NCBI GenBank assembly: GCA_023416995.1
Contig: JAEZGI010000067.1
Coordinates: forward strand, 1-32,885
Source of the DNA: Bacteroidota bacterium
GTDB lineage: Bacteria > Bacteroidota > Bacteroidia > Chitinophagales > Chitinophagaceae
Length of the DNA stretch: 32,885 nucleotides
Reading direction: 5' to 3'
In this document: piece after piece, positions 1-7,835 of the stretch
Numbering within the stretch: the stretch's first letter is position 1
How the letters are laid out: each line of letters opens with the position of its first letter
Position numbers and translations under genes: made by a program
The notes under the pieces: model-generated
Database searches by the model: none
What the model saw: only the letters and a program-made list of their open reading frames with translations
What the model was told of the DNA's origin: nothing

Positions 1-855
1 AGGATATTCGATCTGCTTGCTGCAAACAAGCTGGTTCCTATTTCACTTGATACAACCACTACATTGTATGCTGGTATTTCGGCAGAAAAAGCCAACAAGC
101 CAGATACAGCAGCTATCTATTACGGCAAGATAGCAGAAAGCAAAGCCAAAGCTGAAGGTTTCGTAGAGATCTACAAATGGCTCGCGGATCATTATCGTCA
201 GAAAGAAGACATGGCCACAGCAACAAAATTTGCTGCACTTGGAAGAGAGGTTTATCCACAGGAAACTTTCTGGTCAGGATTTGAACTGGAGATGGCGCGT
301 GAAAAAGGAACCAAGGAAGAGCTTTTTGCTAAATATGAGCAGGTAATCAAAGAAAACCCCGACAATCACCTTTTCTATTTCAACTATGGTGTTGAGCTTT
401 ACCAGGCAGGTTACAACCAGGATAGTGCACAACGTCCGGCCAACTCAAAAGAACTGATTGCAAAAGCTACCGAGCAGATTGCAAAAAGTATCGAAAAGAA
501 AGGTGATTATGCAAACTCTCAAATGCTGATGGGACAGATCCTCTACAACCAGGGCGTGGACATCAACAATGTGAACAAAACAATTCGTCCTCCACAAGGT
601 GGTCGCCTTAAACCAGAGCAATTAAAACAAAAAGAAGATCTGAGAACAGAAATGAACAAGAAGTTTGATGCGGCACTGGTTTATTTTGCAAAGGTTGATG
701 AACTGCTGGGTAGCCAGGGTAAGTTAAAACTTGAAGAGAAAAATATTTTAAAAGATGCGTACGATCTTACCATTACGATCTACGAACAAAAACAAAACAA
801 CGAGAAGGTTGCAGAATACACTACCAAGTTTAACGATGTTGACAAAAAACACTAA
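1..855 (+). CDS. TPR-repeat protein, 5' end outside the window
   Basis: The reading frame is open from base 1, so the gene is truncated by the window edge. The first start-like codon inside (TTG at 64) is not a convincing start because in-frame codons continue upstream of it. The 284 visible residues are helical and rich in Lys, Glu, Ala and Tyr, with TPR-like spacing (an AAIYYGKIAES segment, then segments ending in YPQETFW and NPDNHLFYFNYGVELYQAG). This suggests a solenoid for protein-protein contacts. No catalytic motif or membrane segment is visible. A strong hairpin terminator begins 24 bases after the stop, so this is the last gene of its transcript. The specific function is not recognisable; the missing N-terminus may carry a signal peptide. 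Confidence 0.8.
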   Translation, partial: RIFDLLAANKLVPISLDTTTTLYAGISAEKANKPDTAAIYYGKIAESKAKAEGFVEIYKWLADHYRQKEDMATATKFAALGREVYPQETFWSGFELEMAREKGTKEELFAKYEQVIKENPDNHLFYFNYGVELYQAGYNQDSAQRPANSKELIAKATEQIAKSIEKKGDYANSQMLMGQILYNQGVDINNVNKTIRPPQGGRLKPEQLKQKEDLRTEMNKKFDAALVYFAKVDELLGSQGKLKLEEKNILKDAYDLTITIYEQKQNNEKVAEYTTKFNDVDKKH

Positions 856-878
856 GGAAGTTAAACAAAATAACACCC

Positions 879-910
879 AACAAAAAGACCGCAATTGCGG
901 TCTTTTTGTT
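879..910. terminator. Perfect palindromic terminator
   Basis: A perfect 32-nt inverted repeat: an AACAAAAAGACCGC arm, an AATT centre and the complementary arm ending in a run of T. It lies 24 bases after the TPR gene and would work in both directions. The TTG at 906 that could open the next reading frame lies inside it, which argues for the later ATG of that gene. Confidence 0.9.
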
Positions 911-956
911 TTATAACCAATGGCACAAGCTTTTTATAGCAGCGCGAAACACTCAG

Positions 957-1700
957 ATGAAGATGATAGCGAGAATTATTAGTCTGGCACTGGTACTAGG
1001 TTGCACTCAACAGGTAGCAGCACAATTCCATGCGGACCTTGAAGCAGGTTTGATTCCGGGAACTAATTACAATGACGTACGAATACCTGGCACCAGTGGA
1101 ACCTTAGTTGACATCAGTGATCAACTTGAAGCACAACCAAAAATTTTTTATCGCGTGCGGGCAGGTTACACGATTGCTAAGAGACACCGGATCTCACTTT
1201 TATATGCACCTTTAACTGTAAAATATAAAGGCACTTTTCAACAACCAGTAAACTTCAATAACACTGTGTTCCCCGCAAACGAAGATCTGGTGGCTGATTA
1301 TAAATTCAATTCTTACCGGTTAACCTATCGGTACAACTTCATCATGAATACTCGTTGGACCGTTGGTGCAGGGTTAACAGGAAAAATCCGTGATGCCGAT
1401 ATCCGGTTCCGAAACGATTCCAGGGACACTCATTATGATAATGTAGGTTTTGTGCCATTAGTAAATTTTTATGTAGGCTACAAACCATCTGAAAAATGGA
1501 CCGCGATACTGGAGGGCGATGCTTTGGCTTCGAAATTTGGCAGGGCTGAAGATATTTTCGCTGGTGTTTCATATAACGTCAACGAAAATTTTGGTGTAAA
1601 GCTGGGCTATCGTGTTGTTGAAGGTGGCGCCGACAATGATAAAATCTACAATTTCACCTGGATCAATTATGCTTCAGTAGGTGTGTTGTTGTCCTTTTGA
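957..1700 (+). CDS. Small outer membrane beta-barrel protein
   Basis: The product has 247 residues. It opens with a hydrophobic signal peptide (MKMIARIISLALVLGCTQQ then VAAQ, probably cut before FHAD). The mature part alternates polar and hydrophobic residues with many aromatic strand ends (YRVRAGYTI, YRLTYRYNF, WTVGAGLTG, FVPLVNFYVGY, FGVKLGYRV) and ends in Phe, as expected of a barrel recognised by the BAM machinery. The frame is open back to a TTG at 906, but that lies inside the upstream terminator, so ATG 957 (or 963) is preferred. Substrate and role are unknown; it looks like an OmpW/porin-like eight-strand barrel rather than a TonB receptor. The 3' flank carries a 13-nt tandem repeat array before a terminator. 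Confidence 0.7.
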   Translation: MKMIARIISLALVLGCTQQVAAQFHADLEAGLIPGTNYNDVRIPGTSGTLVDISDQLEAQPKIFYRVRAGYTIAKRHRISLLYAPLTVKYKGTFQQPVNFNNTVFPANEDLVADYKFNSYRLTYRYNFIMNTRWTVGAGLTGKIRDADIRFRNDSRDTHYDNVGFVPLVNFYVGYKPSEKWTAILEGDALASKFGRAEDIFAGVSYNVNENFGVKLGYRVVEGGADNDKIYNFTWINYASVGVLLSF

Positions 1701-1720
1701 AACTAGCAATTCGTGCCGCC

Positions 1721-1858
1721 AGAACCGAATGGCACCGAAATGCAGAACCGAATGGCAACACATAAAGGCAACACTAAAGGCCACACCGCAAGGCAACTCC
1801 GAAAGACAACATCGAAAGACAACATCGAAAGACAACTCTGAATGCAACACCGAACGGC
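1721..1858. repeat. Degenerate 13-nt tandem repeat, 11 units
   Basis: Eleven contiguous units of 10-13 nt with consensus AACACCGAAAGGC: starts at 1721, 1734 (10 nt), 1744, 1757, 1770 (12 nt), 1782, 1795, 1808, 1821, 1834 (12 nt) and 1846. Units at 1808 and 1821 are identical, as are those at 1721 and 1744, which suggests local duplication. There are no spacers, so it is not a CRISPR array. It starts 21 bases after the stop of the barrel gene and ends 20 bases before a terminator hairpin, so it is probably transcribed as its 3' untranslated region. Confidence 0.85.
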
Positions 1859-1877
1859 ATAACAAATTATCCCATGG

Positions 1878-1913
1878 AACCCGGGTTAACCTCCGGGTTT
1901 TAAGTTCTTTTTT
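1878..1913 (+). terminator. Probable terminator after the repeat array
   Basis: A 7-bp stem (AACCCGG at 1878-1884 with CCGGGTT at 1893-1899) and 8-nt loop, followed by a T-rich stretch with six or more T within 14 bases. It probably ends the transcript of the small barrel gene and its repeat array. Confidence 0.6.
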
Positions 1914-2080
1914 CTATTTAACATAATATATATTATAAGACAAAAGGATTGTTGATTCCCTGAATTAGAACCGCCGTCTTTATATGGGAATAAAATCCAG
2001 CTATCCGAAAGATATCCGCCTAAAAAACAACCGTTTGTAAACTGGCACGTTGATGGCAAATCAGGGACAACCGAATAGTT

Positions 2081-3292
2081 ATGAAAACATTTTTACTCTC
2101 AGCAGTCGTTTTAGCCCAGATAACAGTCAACGCACAGGTGCTGACAAAATTTAGCTGGGATGGCCCAACTGCAAATCGTTTGACTTCCGACGTTGGTCCA
2201 TCAGCCGTATCGGTTGGTTCAACCGCCTCAGTTGCTTTGGTAAGCGGTACGTCAAATTATGCGCTTAGCCCGGGAACCGGTTCAAACGATATCAACCTGA
2301 CTTTACCGAACACTACGTATTATGATGTGCCTTCACTGGATTTTTCAATCGACTTCCGTCGCGAAGAATCGGATGCAAGTTTTCTGACACGTTCAACAAT
2401 ATTTGATTTTGGAATGAGTGGCGGAAAATTGTTTGTGAAGTTTACTCTTCTCAATCCTAATGGCACCACCAATCAGATCAGCTCCGGCAGCATTTATAAT
2501 ATTCCTGATGATCATAAGTTTCACACATACCGGTTTGTATACGATCACATGACCGGTGTAGCCAATGTATGGGTTGATGGTGTGGCCGTGTATAATTATG
2601 TGGGTAAAGGTGGCTGGTCATTAAGCTGGAAAAACGCCGGTGCGCCGGTAATTGGAAGATTAATGGATGCAACCGGCCGTAACGTGCCTGTTATTGATAA
2701 TATCGATATGCGTGTATTTTCGATGGCCCTGATTTTACCGGTAAATTTTGTTTCTTTCCAGCTTGCAGAAACTACTACCGGAACCGTTAACCTTTTCTGG
2801 AACACTGCGAATGAAGTTTCAGTAAAAACATTTAACGTGGAGAGATCGAACGACGGAATCAGTTTCAAAACCATTTCACAGGTAACACCTGCCCGTTCAA
2901 ATAGTCCGGCAAATCAGTACAACGCTGTTGATCTTATGGCAGCAGGATTATCCTATTACCGGATAGCAGCAGTGAGTTTTGATGGGACGGTTGATTACAC
3001 GGAGGTTCGCAAAATCTCCACTGGCGCAGATCGTAGTGCAGCTTTAAAAGCGTTTCCAAACCCGGCCACGCACCAGCTCAATATAACCTTACCAACTACT
3101 GTTTCTGGAAAATGTACTTACCAGATCTTTACCCAGGATGGCCGTTTGGTACAAACCGGTTCGGAGGCGATTGGTCAGAATGCGCAATTAAATCTGAAGT
3201 TTGGAGCCGCGGTACCGCGCAACGCAATGCTTACAATCATTTTGAATACTGCAACCAACGAAAAAGAATCACTAAGAGTATACAGAAACTAA
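2081..3292 (+). CDS. Secreted LamG-like protein with T9SS sorting domain
   Basis: A 403-residue exported protein. Residues 1-19 are a signal peptide (MKTFLLSAVVLAQITVNAQ). Residues about 20-215 read as a concanavalin A/LamG-type beta-sandwich (FSIDFRREES, KFHTYRFVYDHMTGVANVWVDG, GAPVIGRL), a fold that usually binds carbohydrate. Residues about 220-315 are a linker domain common in Bacteroidota secreted proteins (PVNFVSFQL, FNVERSNDG, YYRIAAVSFDG). Residues about 322-403 are a T9SS type A sorting domain starting at KAFPNPATHQLNITL and ending in a short basic tail. The product should cross the outer membrane by T9SS and be attached or released at the surface. No glycosidase residues could be assigned. 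It stands alone; a convergent terminator follows. Confidence 0.85.
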   Translation: MKTFLLSAVVLAQITVNAQVLTKFSWDGPTANRLTSDVGPSAVSVGSTASVALVSGTSNYALSPGTGSNDINLTLPNTTYYDVPSLDFSIDFRREESDASFLTRSTIFDFGMSGGKLFVKFTLLNPNGTTNQISSGSIYNIPDDHKFHTYRFVYDHMTGVANVWVDGVAVYNYVGKGGWSLSWKNAGAPVIGRLMDATGRNVPVIDNIDMRVFSMALILPVNFVSFQLAETTTGTVNLFWNTANEVSVKTFNVERSNDGISFKTISQVTPARSNSPANQYNAVDLMAAGLSYYRIAAVSFDGTVDYTEVRKISTGADRSAALKAFPNPATHQLNITLPTTVSGKCTYQIFTQDGRLVQTGSEAIGQNAQLNLKFGAAVPRNAMLTIILNTATNEKESLRVYRN

Positions 3293-3315
3293 TCACCTAC
3301 TGAGATCAAATAAAC

Positions 3316-3360
3316 GAAGCGTTATGGCAAAAACCAATCATGATTTTGTTATAACGCTTC
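3316..3360. terminator. Convergent terminator overlapping a coding end
   Basis: A 10-bp perfect stem, GAAGCGTTAT (3316-3325) with ATAACGCTTC (3351-3360), extends inward through two G-T pairs and CAAAA/TTTTG to about 17 bp with an 11-nt loop. It lies between the convergent LamG-like and nitroreductase genes. The right arm includes the last codons and stop of the nitroreductase. It lacks a long flanking T run, so its strength is uncertain. Confidence 0.6.
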
Positions 3361-3954
3361 TCTTATCCAGGTAATTTTTGGCTCCAGTGCAGATGGTGTA
3401 CGGTGAACTGATGGCACCTGCACATAACCAAGATAGAAAAAACCCATAAACAGATCATGGGCTTCAAGACCAACCAGCTGTTTCGCTTCTTCCATAAAAG
3501 TAATACCACCGGTGCTCCAGTAACCACCTATTCCATGCGCATCCAGACTCAGATAAATGTTTTGAACTGCACAACTAACAGCCGCAACCTCTTCAAGCTC
3601 CGGAATCACCCCAATGCTTCTTTTGCAACCAATAGCAATTACATGCGAACATAATTTCGGTGCAGTCTGCAGATTTTCAAATTTGTTTTGTTTGAACCGC
3701 TCACCTGCGTTTGCTTTATATATCTCCGATTGTAATCTTCCCAGTTTCTCAAGTCCGTTTCCCGTGAATATTGTGAATCTCCAGGGTTCTGTGAGCTTAT
3801 GTGAAGGCGCAGCGTTGGCATTGTGAAGAATCTCCATAACAATTTCGTCGGGGACACGTCTTGACTGGTCGAACTGTGATGAGAACACACTTCGCCTGTT
3901 CCTGATTGCAAGATTCATCGACATCGCATCAAGGCCTGATCTGGTCTGACTCAT
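3349..3954 (-). CDS. Nitroreductase-family FMN oxidoreductase
   Basis: The 201-residue product fits the compact nitroreductase family: flavin enzymes that reduce nitro groups, quinones or related substrates with NAD(P)H. Visible hallmarks are an N-terminal phosphate-contacting RNRRSVF, the FMN-side APSHKLTEPWRF (the family has APS...N.QPWRF) and a late GIGGYWSTGG segment. The frame is open upstream to 4068, but those extra codons overlap the end of the preceding receptor gene and read as unrelated. The ATG at 3954 sits one base after that gene's TAA (TAATATG), which favours translational coupling. The physiological substrate cannot be told. The pairing with an outer membrane receptor gene is unusual and may be only positional. 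Confidence 0.85.
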   Translation of the reverse strand: MSQTRSGLDAMSMNLAIRNRRSVFSSQFDQSRRVPDEIVMEILHNANAAPSHKLTEPWRFTIFTGNGLEKLGRLQSEIYKANAGERFKQNKFENLQTAPKLCSHVIAIGCKRSIGVIPELEEVAAVSCAVQNIYLSLDAHGIGGYWSTGGITFMEEAKQLVGLEAHDLFMGFFYLGYVQVPSVHRTPSALEPKITWIREAL

Positions 3955-3955
3955 A

Positions 3956-6511
3956 TTATCTGTTGGTTGCGCTGCTGGTATTATCGGGGGGTGCGTTCCT
4001 GTCATCGTCATCATCACCACCCCGCCTGTCGTTACGTCTCGGGAACAATGAAAACTCCGAGCTTCCAAATTTATAACTGAAAGTTACACGAAAGCTACGA
4101 ACGTTCCATCTCCGGTATGAATCCTGGTAAAACTGTTCGGTGTCATAAATGGTACCGAATCGCCGGGTATTGAAAACATCATTGACACTGAATGTCAGCG
4201 ACGCCCTGTTGTTTTTCAGGAATTCTTTACGCAGTGCAAAGTCTACATTATACTGTTCTTTTCTTTTTCCCTGGGGAATCACTTCGGGAGACTCATATTC
4301 ACCGGTTAGCTGGAAACTCAGTTTATTAAATATCGAGGCCGGCGACTCTGTTGATACACGATAGTTGGCTATCAACTTAGCTTCCCAGTTAAAACCTTCA
4401 TTGCTCAGATCCAGGTCGTTGATTACTGCATTGACCTTTCTGTACTGCAGGTTAACACTTGGTGTGATGTCGAAGTTTCTGCCAATCTTTTGCTGCAAAG
4501 TAAACTCAGCGCCCATACGATTGGTTGCCTGTGCATTCACATAAGTGTTAAGAATTGCGTTAGGATCAACAGCCGCATTGTTCAGTTTTTCGTATTGCTC
4601 TGCGCTGATGGTGTCACTGAACTGTGTAATGTCGGCCGGGTTGTTCCGGTAATACAATACTCCCAGGAAGCTGCCGGATGAATAAGTATAGTTGTAATTG
4701 AACTCAAATGAATTGATGAACTCAGGCTTCAAGGCCGGGTTACCCTGGCGGATATTTACCGGATCGGCAATATCGACAAACGGATTTAATTGCCAGAAGC
4801 TTGGACGACGAATACGGCGTGAGTAATTCAACTGCAACTCATGACCATTACCTGCATCTTTTGTAAGAAATATGCTGGGGAACAATCCATCAAATAAATC
4901 ACGGAATTTGGCCGGGTATTGATAACCGAATTTTCTTGCGCTATCAACCAGTAAACCATCAAATTTAGATTGCTCGGCGCGTAAACCTAATTGATACTTA
5001 AAGGTTCCGGCGGTACCTGAAAACGTTCCGTACACAGCATTCACTCTTTCTTCATATTCATAATTATTGCTTAGTGGAAGCTTTGTAGCAGAGCCATTTT
5101 GCAATGAAAATGCATTGAATATGCTGGCAGAACTGTTCCTGTAAGAACGTACACCAAATTCCCATTTTGCTTTTTCAGAAACCGGGTTTACATAATCAAT
5201 CTGGACGGTTAACTGTTCGCTGTTGCCACCGCCAGAGTTCTGTACACGATTCGCAGGCTGAAATACAGTTCCATCAAGATTGTAATAATTGTTCAGGATA
5301 GAAGATTCATCTTCATTTTTCCCACGGTTATAACTCACATCGGCAGTTATCTCCTGGCCCTCTTTAGCAAAATTGTGTTTATAGATAAGCTGTGTATTGC
5401 TACGATTGAAATTCGCATTTGATTCGCCCAACCGATCGCCATATCGTAGAGGTTGCTGAATACTGTTGAAGTACTGCTGGTTTTGGGTTTCATCTCCACC
5501 AAACTTACCCTTTACAAAGTTCTGTGTAACTGTGAACGTATTCCTGTTGTCGAGGAAATAATCAAAACCGAAACGAACAGAACCAAATCTTCTTTCGCGT
5601 TCGTTTAACGACTGCTGGTTGAAATAATCGGTAATTATTCCCTGTCGTTTATTTTGTCTGAAGGTTTCACCACGCGCTTTACCACCTGATTGATTATAAC
5701 TCCCACTTGCGAAGAAATTAAATTTGCCCTCGCGGAGATTTAGTGTAAGATTTCCATTAAGGATATTTGGCGAACCTGCGCCAATGGAAGCAATACCGTT
5801 TAAACCAAGCCGCCGGTTCTTTTTAAGTACCACGTTGATGATACCACCACCACTGGCTGCATCAAACTTTGCTGACGGGTTTGTAATTAGTTCCACTCTT
5901 TCGATGTTATCGGCAGGAATCTGATCAAGTGTAAGAATGGTCGGCCGACCATCTACAAATATCTGTGGAGCAGCATTTCTTAATTGCACATTACCGTCAA
6001 CATCTACCGTAATTGAGGGGATGTTTTTCATCAGATCGACAGCGGTACCACCGGCAGCAGTTAATGCCTGGTCCGCATTAAATATTTTCCTGTCTATTCC
6101 CATTGTTAACGCAGATCGCTGCGCAGTAACGGTTACAGCACCAAGTGCTTCTGCTTGTTGGGTTACAGCCAGATTACCAAGGTCTTTCACAGGTGGGCGA
6201 TCACCCGAGATGGTGAAAAAAACTTCCTTTTCTTCTTCTTTATAGCCAATCGCACTTATTACCAGTCTGAATGTATCTCTTACGTTGAGGTTTTCAATAC
6301 TGAAATCGCCATTGGGCCTGGTAAGCATACCCCCTACCAGGCTGTCTGTTCCTTTGATGAAAAGTTGAACTGAAGCGGCTTCCAAACCTTTATTTGCAGC
6401 GTCCACTACTTTCCCAATGAATTTTCCGTTAGAAGGCGCTACACGCATGTCCTGCGCGTTAATCGTTATTACTGCAAACAAAGACAATAAGGAAGCAAGG
6501 AAAACTTTCAT
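3956..6511 (-). CDS. TonB-receptor-like outer membrane protein
   Basis: The 851-residue protein begins with a signal peptide (MKVFLASLLSLFAVITINAQ). Residues about 28-110 form a carboxypeptidase-regulatory-like domain (GKFIGKVVDAANKGLEAASV). Residues about 120-230 are a plug (SITVDVDGNVQLRNAAPQIF, VDGRP, DNIERVELITNPSAKFDA, GGGIINVVLKK). The rest is a 22-strand-type barrel of the outer-membrane-beta-barrel-3 class ending in FRVTFSYKF. After the last strand there is a tail of about 30 residues carrying five consecutive Asp. The start is ATG 6511, because the 20 residues upstream in the same frame would bury the signal peptide. It probably imports an unknown ligand with TonB. No SusD partner is adjacent, so it is not a canonical Sus-like pair. 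Confidence 0.85.
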   Translation of the reverse strand: MKVFLASLLSLFAVITINAQDMRVAPSNGKFIGKVVDAANKGLEAASVQLFIKGTDSLVGGMLTRPNGDFSIENLNVRDTFRLVISAIGYKEEEKEVFFTISGDRPPVKDLGNLAVTQQAEALGAVTVTAQRSALTMGIDRKIFNADQALTAAGGTAVDLMKNIPSITVDVDGNVQLRNAAPQIFVDGRPTILTLDQIPADNIERVELITNPSAKFDAASGGGIINVVLKKNRRLGLNGIASIGAGSPNILNGNLTLNLREGKFNFFASGSYNQSGGKARGETFRQNKRQGIITDYFNQQSLNERERRFGSVRFGFDYFLDNRNTFTVTQNFVKGKFGGDETQNQQYFNSIQQPLRYGDRLGESNANFNRSNTQLIYKHNFAKEGQEITADVSYNRGKNEDESSILNNYYNLDGTVFQPANRVQNSGGGNSEQLTVQIDYVNPVSEKAKWEFGVRSYRNSSASIFNAFSLQNGSATKLPLSNNYEYEERVNAVYGTFSGTAGTFKYQLGLRAEQSKFDGLLVDSARKFGYQYPAKFRDLFDGLFPSIFLTKDAGNGHELQLNYSRRIRRPSFWQLNPFVDIADPVNIRQGNPALKPEFINSFEFNYNYTYSSGSFLGVLYYRNNPADITQFSDTISAEQYEKLNNAAVDPNAILNTYVNAQATNRMGAEFTLQQKIGRNFDITPSVNLQYRKVNAVINDLDLSNEGFNWEAKLIANYRVSTESPASIFNKLSFQLTGEYESPEVIPQGKRKEQYNVDFALRKEFLKNNRASLTFSVNDVFNTRRFGTIYDTEQFYQDSYRRWNVRSFRVTFSYKFGSSEFSLFPRRNDRRGGDDDDDRNAPPDNTSSATNR

Positions 6512-6540
6512 TAGAAAAAATTTGAATTTAATGAGACCGG

Positions 6541-6571
6541 CAAAGTTCGTGTGCCAGAACCTTAATAACAA
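6541..6571 (-). promoter_or_regulatory. Possible promoter of the outer membrane receptor
   Basis: On the minus strand a TTG (6571-6569) lies 20 nt before GAACTTTG (6548-6541). This differs by one base from the Bacteroidota TAnnTTTG element, and its TTG spacing is within the described 17-23 nt. It would give a leader of about 23 nt. Confidence 0.35.
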
Positions 6572-6713
6572 CGAGATTTATTATAATCCGATTAAAGGAT
6601 AAAGACGTTAGACGACCGCCAGCCTCGGAATGTGCGGCACTCCCCTGTCTTTAACAAAGTCTTAATACAATCAGGCGCAGGTTTCTTTACAACTGAATAC
6701 TAACTGATAAAAT

Positions 6714-7775
6714 TCAGACAGATGTTGCGTAAGCACCATGGCAGGCTGCACCAATAAGACCCGTTTGCTGGTTCTTAACGATAAATACCGGGACCTCTTC
6801 CAGTAGGTGTTGCATCCTGTCGCAATCCATGTAGTGCACATAAAAATCATTCCGTTGAATGAGCTCAACTATTTTGGGTGGGATGCCGCCGGCGATGAAT
6901 AATCCACCTGTCGCTTTCATTTTCAAAACCAGGTTGGAGCATTCGCGTGCGAGGTATCTTACAAATAACTGCATGGTTTTAATACAGATTTCATCTGTTT
7001 CCGCATCTGCTGCGCCGCTAATGGCTGCTGCGTCATCTTCTGTGGCCAACTGCTCCTGCAACCAGGCCGGCGTGTCACCTTTACGTGTTTTGTTGAGATA
7101 GTTATATATATCAACTATCGCGGGGCCAGAAACGAGCTTCTCCCAACTCACCACACCATACTTTGATTGCAGCCATTGAAACAAGTCAAAATCCAGCTGT
7201 GTACGGGGACTGAAATCGCAATGTCCTCCTTCGGTAGGGAATGGATGATAAAATTTTCCGTCCCAGAAAAGTCCAGCCTGGCCCAGTCCCGTTCCCGGTG
7301 CAATGATAGCCATGTTTCCCCTGGCAAGAGGGTTGCCTGCCAATAACTGGACAAGGTGATCCGCCGACAACTCTGAAAGTCCATAAGCTATGGCTTCGAG
7401 ATCATTTATCAACGCTACATTCTCTACCCCGAAATGACGCTGTAACTTATCGGCATCTACTACCCAGTTCAGGTTTGTCAGATCAGCCTTTCCATCAAGC
7501 ACCGGGCCCGCAACGCCCAGACTAATCCTTTGCGCCGTATGAATCGCGCATTCAGCAAGGAACACATCGATGATATCAGACACTGCACTGTAATCTGCAG
7601 ATGCAAATTTTTTTTCGGAGATCAGCTTTAATTCATTTCTTGTTGCATGAAACAATGCGAGATGTGTTTTTGTTCCACCGATATCACCGGCAAGCACGTG
7701 AACACCTCCAAGCGGTAATGTTGCACGTCCGGGAAGTGAAACAGGTATATTGATAAAAGGCTTTTGATCTGTCAT
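6714..7775 (-). CDS. glk: Glucokinase (ROK-unrelated Glk family)
   Basis: A 353-residue ATP-dependent hexokinase-fold enzyme that phosphorylates glucose to glucose 6-phosphate in the cytoplasm. Visible motifs are phosphate-1 AGDIGGTKTHLALF (DIGGTK at 31-36), LGVAGPV, the catalytic LINDLEAIAYGL with Asp125, the adenosine-side IAPGTGLGQAGLF, the sugar-contacting FPTEGGHCDFSPR and the late LFIAGGIPPK. It has a leader of about 28 residues before DIGGTK, which is longer than in E. coli Glk (321 residues). There is no ROK-type CXCGXXGC zinc motif, so it belongs to the Glk family. The gene lies 60 nt after the TPR membrane protein gene and could be its distal operon partner; I see no hairpin between them. 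Confidence 0.93.
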   Translation of the reverse strand: MTDQKPFINIPVSLPGRATLPLGGVHVLAGDIGGTKTHLALFHATRNELKLISEKKFASADYSAVSDIIDVFLAECAIHTAQRISLGVAGPVLDGKADLTNLNWVVDADKLQRHFGVENVALINDLEAIAYGLSELSADHLVQLLAGNPLARGNMAIIAPGTGLGQAGLFWDGKFYHPFPTEGGHCDFSPRTQLDFDLFQWLQSKYGVVSWEKLVSGPAIVDIYNYLNKTRKGDTPAWLQEQLATEDDAAAISGAADAETDEICIKTMQLFVRYLARECSNLVLKMKATGGLFIAGGIPPKIVELIQRNDFYVHYMDCDRMQHLLEEVPVFIVKNQQTGLIGAACHGAYATSV

Positions 7776-7835
7776 AATTCATTTATTGTCGAATTGTAAA
7801 CTATCGTTCTCCGCCGGCACTGGTTAGCAGCAATA

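Larger units (their letters stand above)
1701..2080. other. Long intergenic region with repeat array
   Basis: This 380-base gap holds a tandem repeat array (1721-1858), a hairpin terminator (1878-1913) and about 165 bases of AT-rich leader before the T9SS protein. I find no TAnnTTTG promoter match in the leader. Short open frames cross the array on both strands, but the 13-nt period rotates the frame in each unit and no start or signal supports them. Confidence 0.6.

Noticed and set aside
1674..1926. Open frames on both strands across the 13-nt repeat array (63 and 81 codons)
   Set aside because: The 13-nt period shifts frame every unit, the predicted peptides have no signal or motif, and both overlap the barrel gene or its terminator. 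They look like by-products of the repeats.
5724..6373. Plus-strand frames of 66-102 codons opposite the receptor gene
   Set aside because: They lie inside a clear coding gene and have no homology-like motif; ordinary antisense shadow frames.
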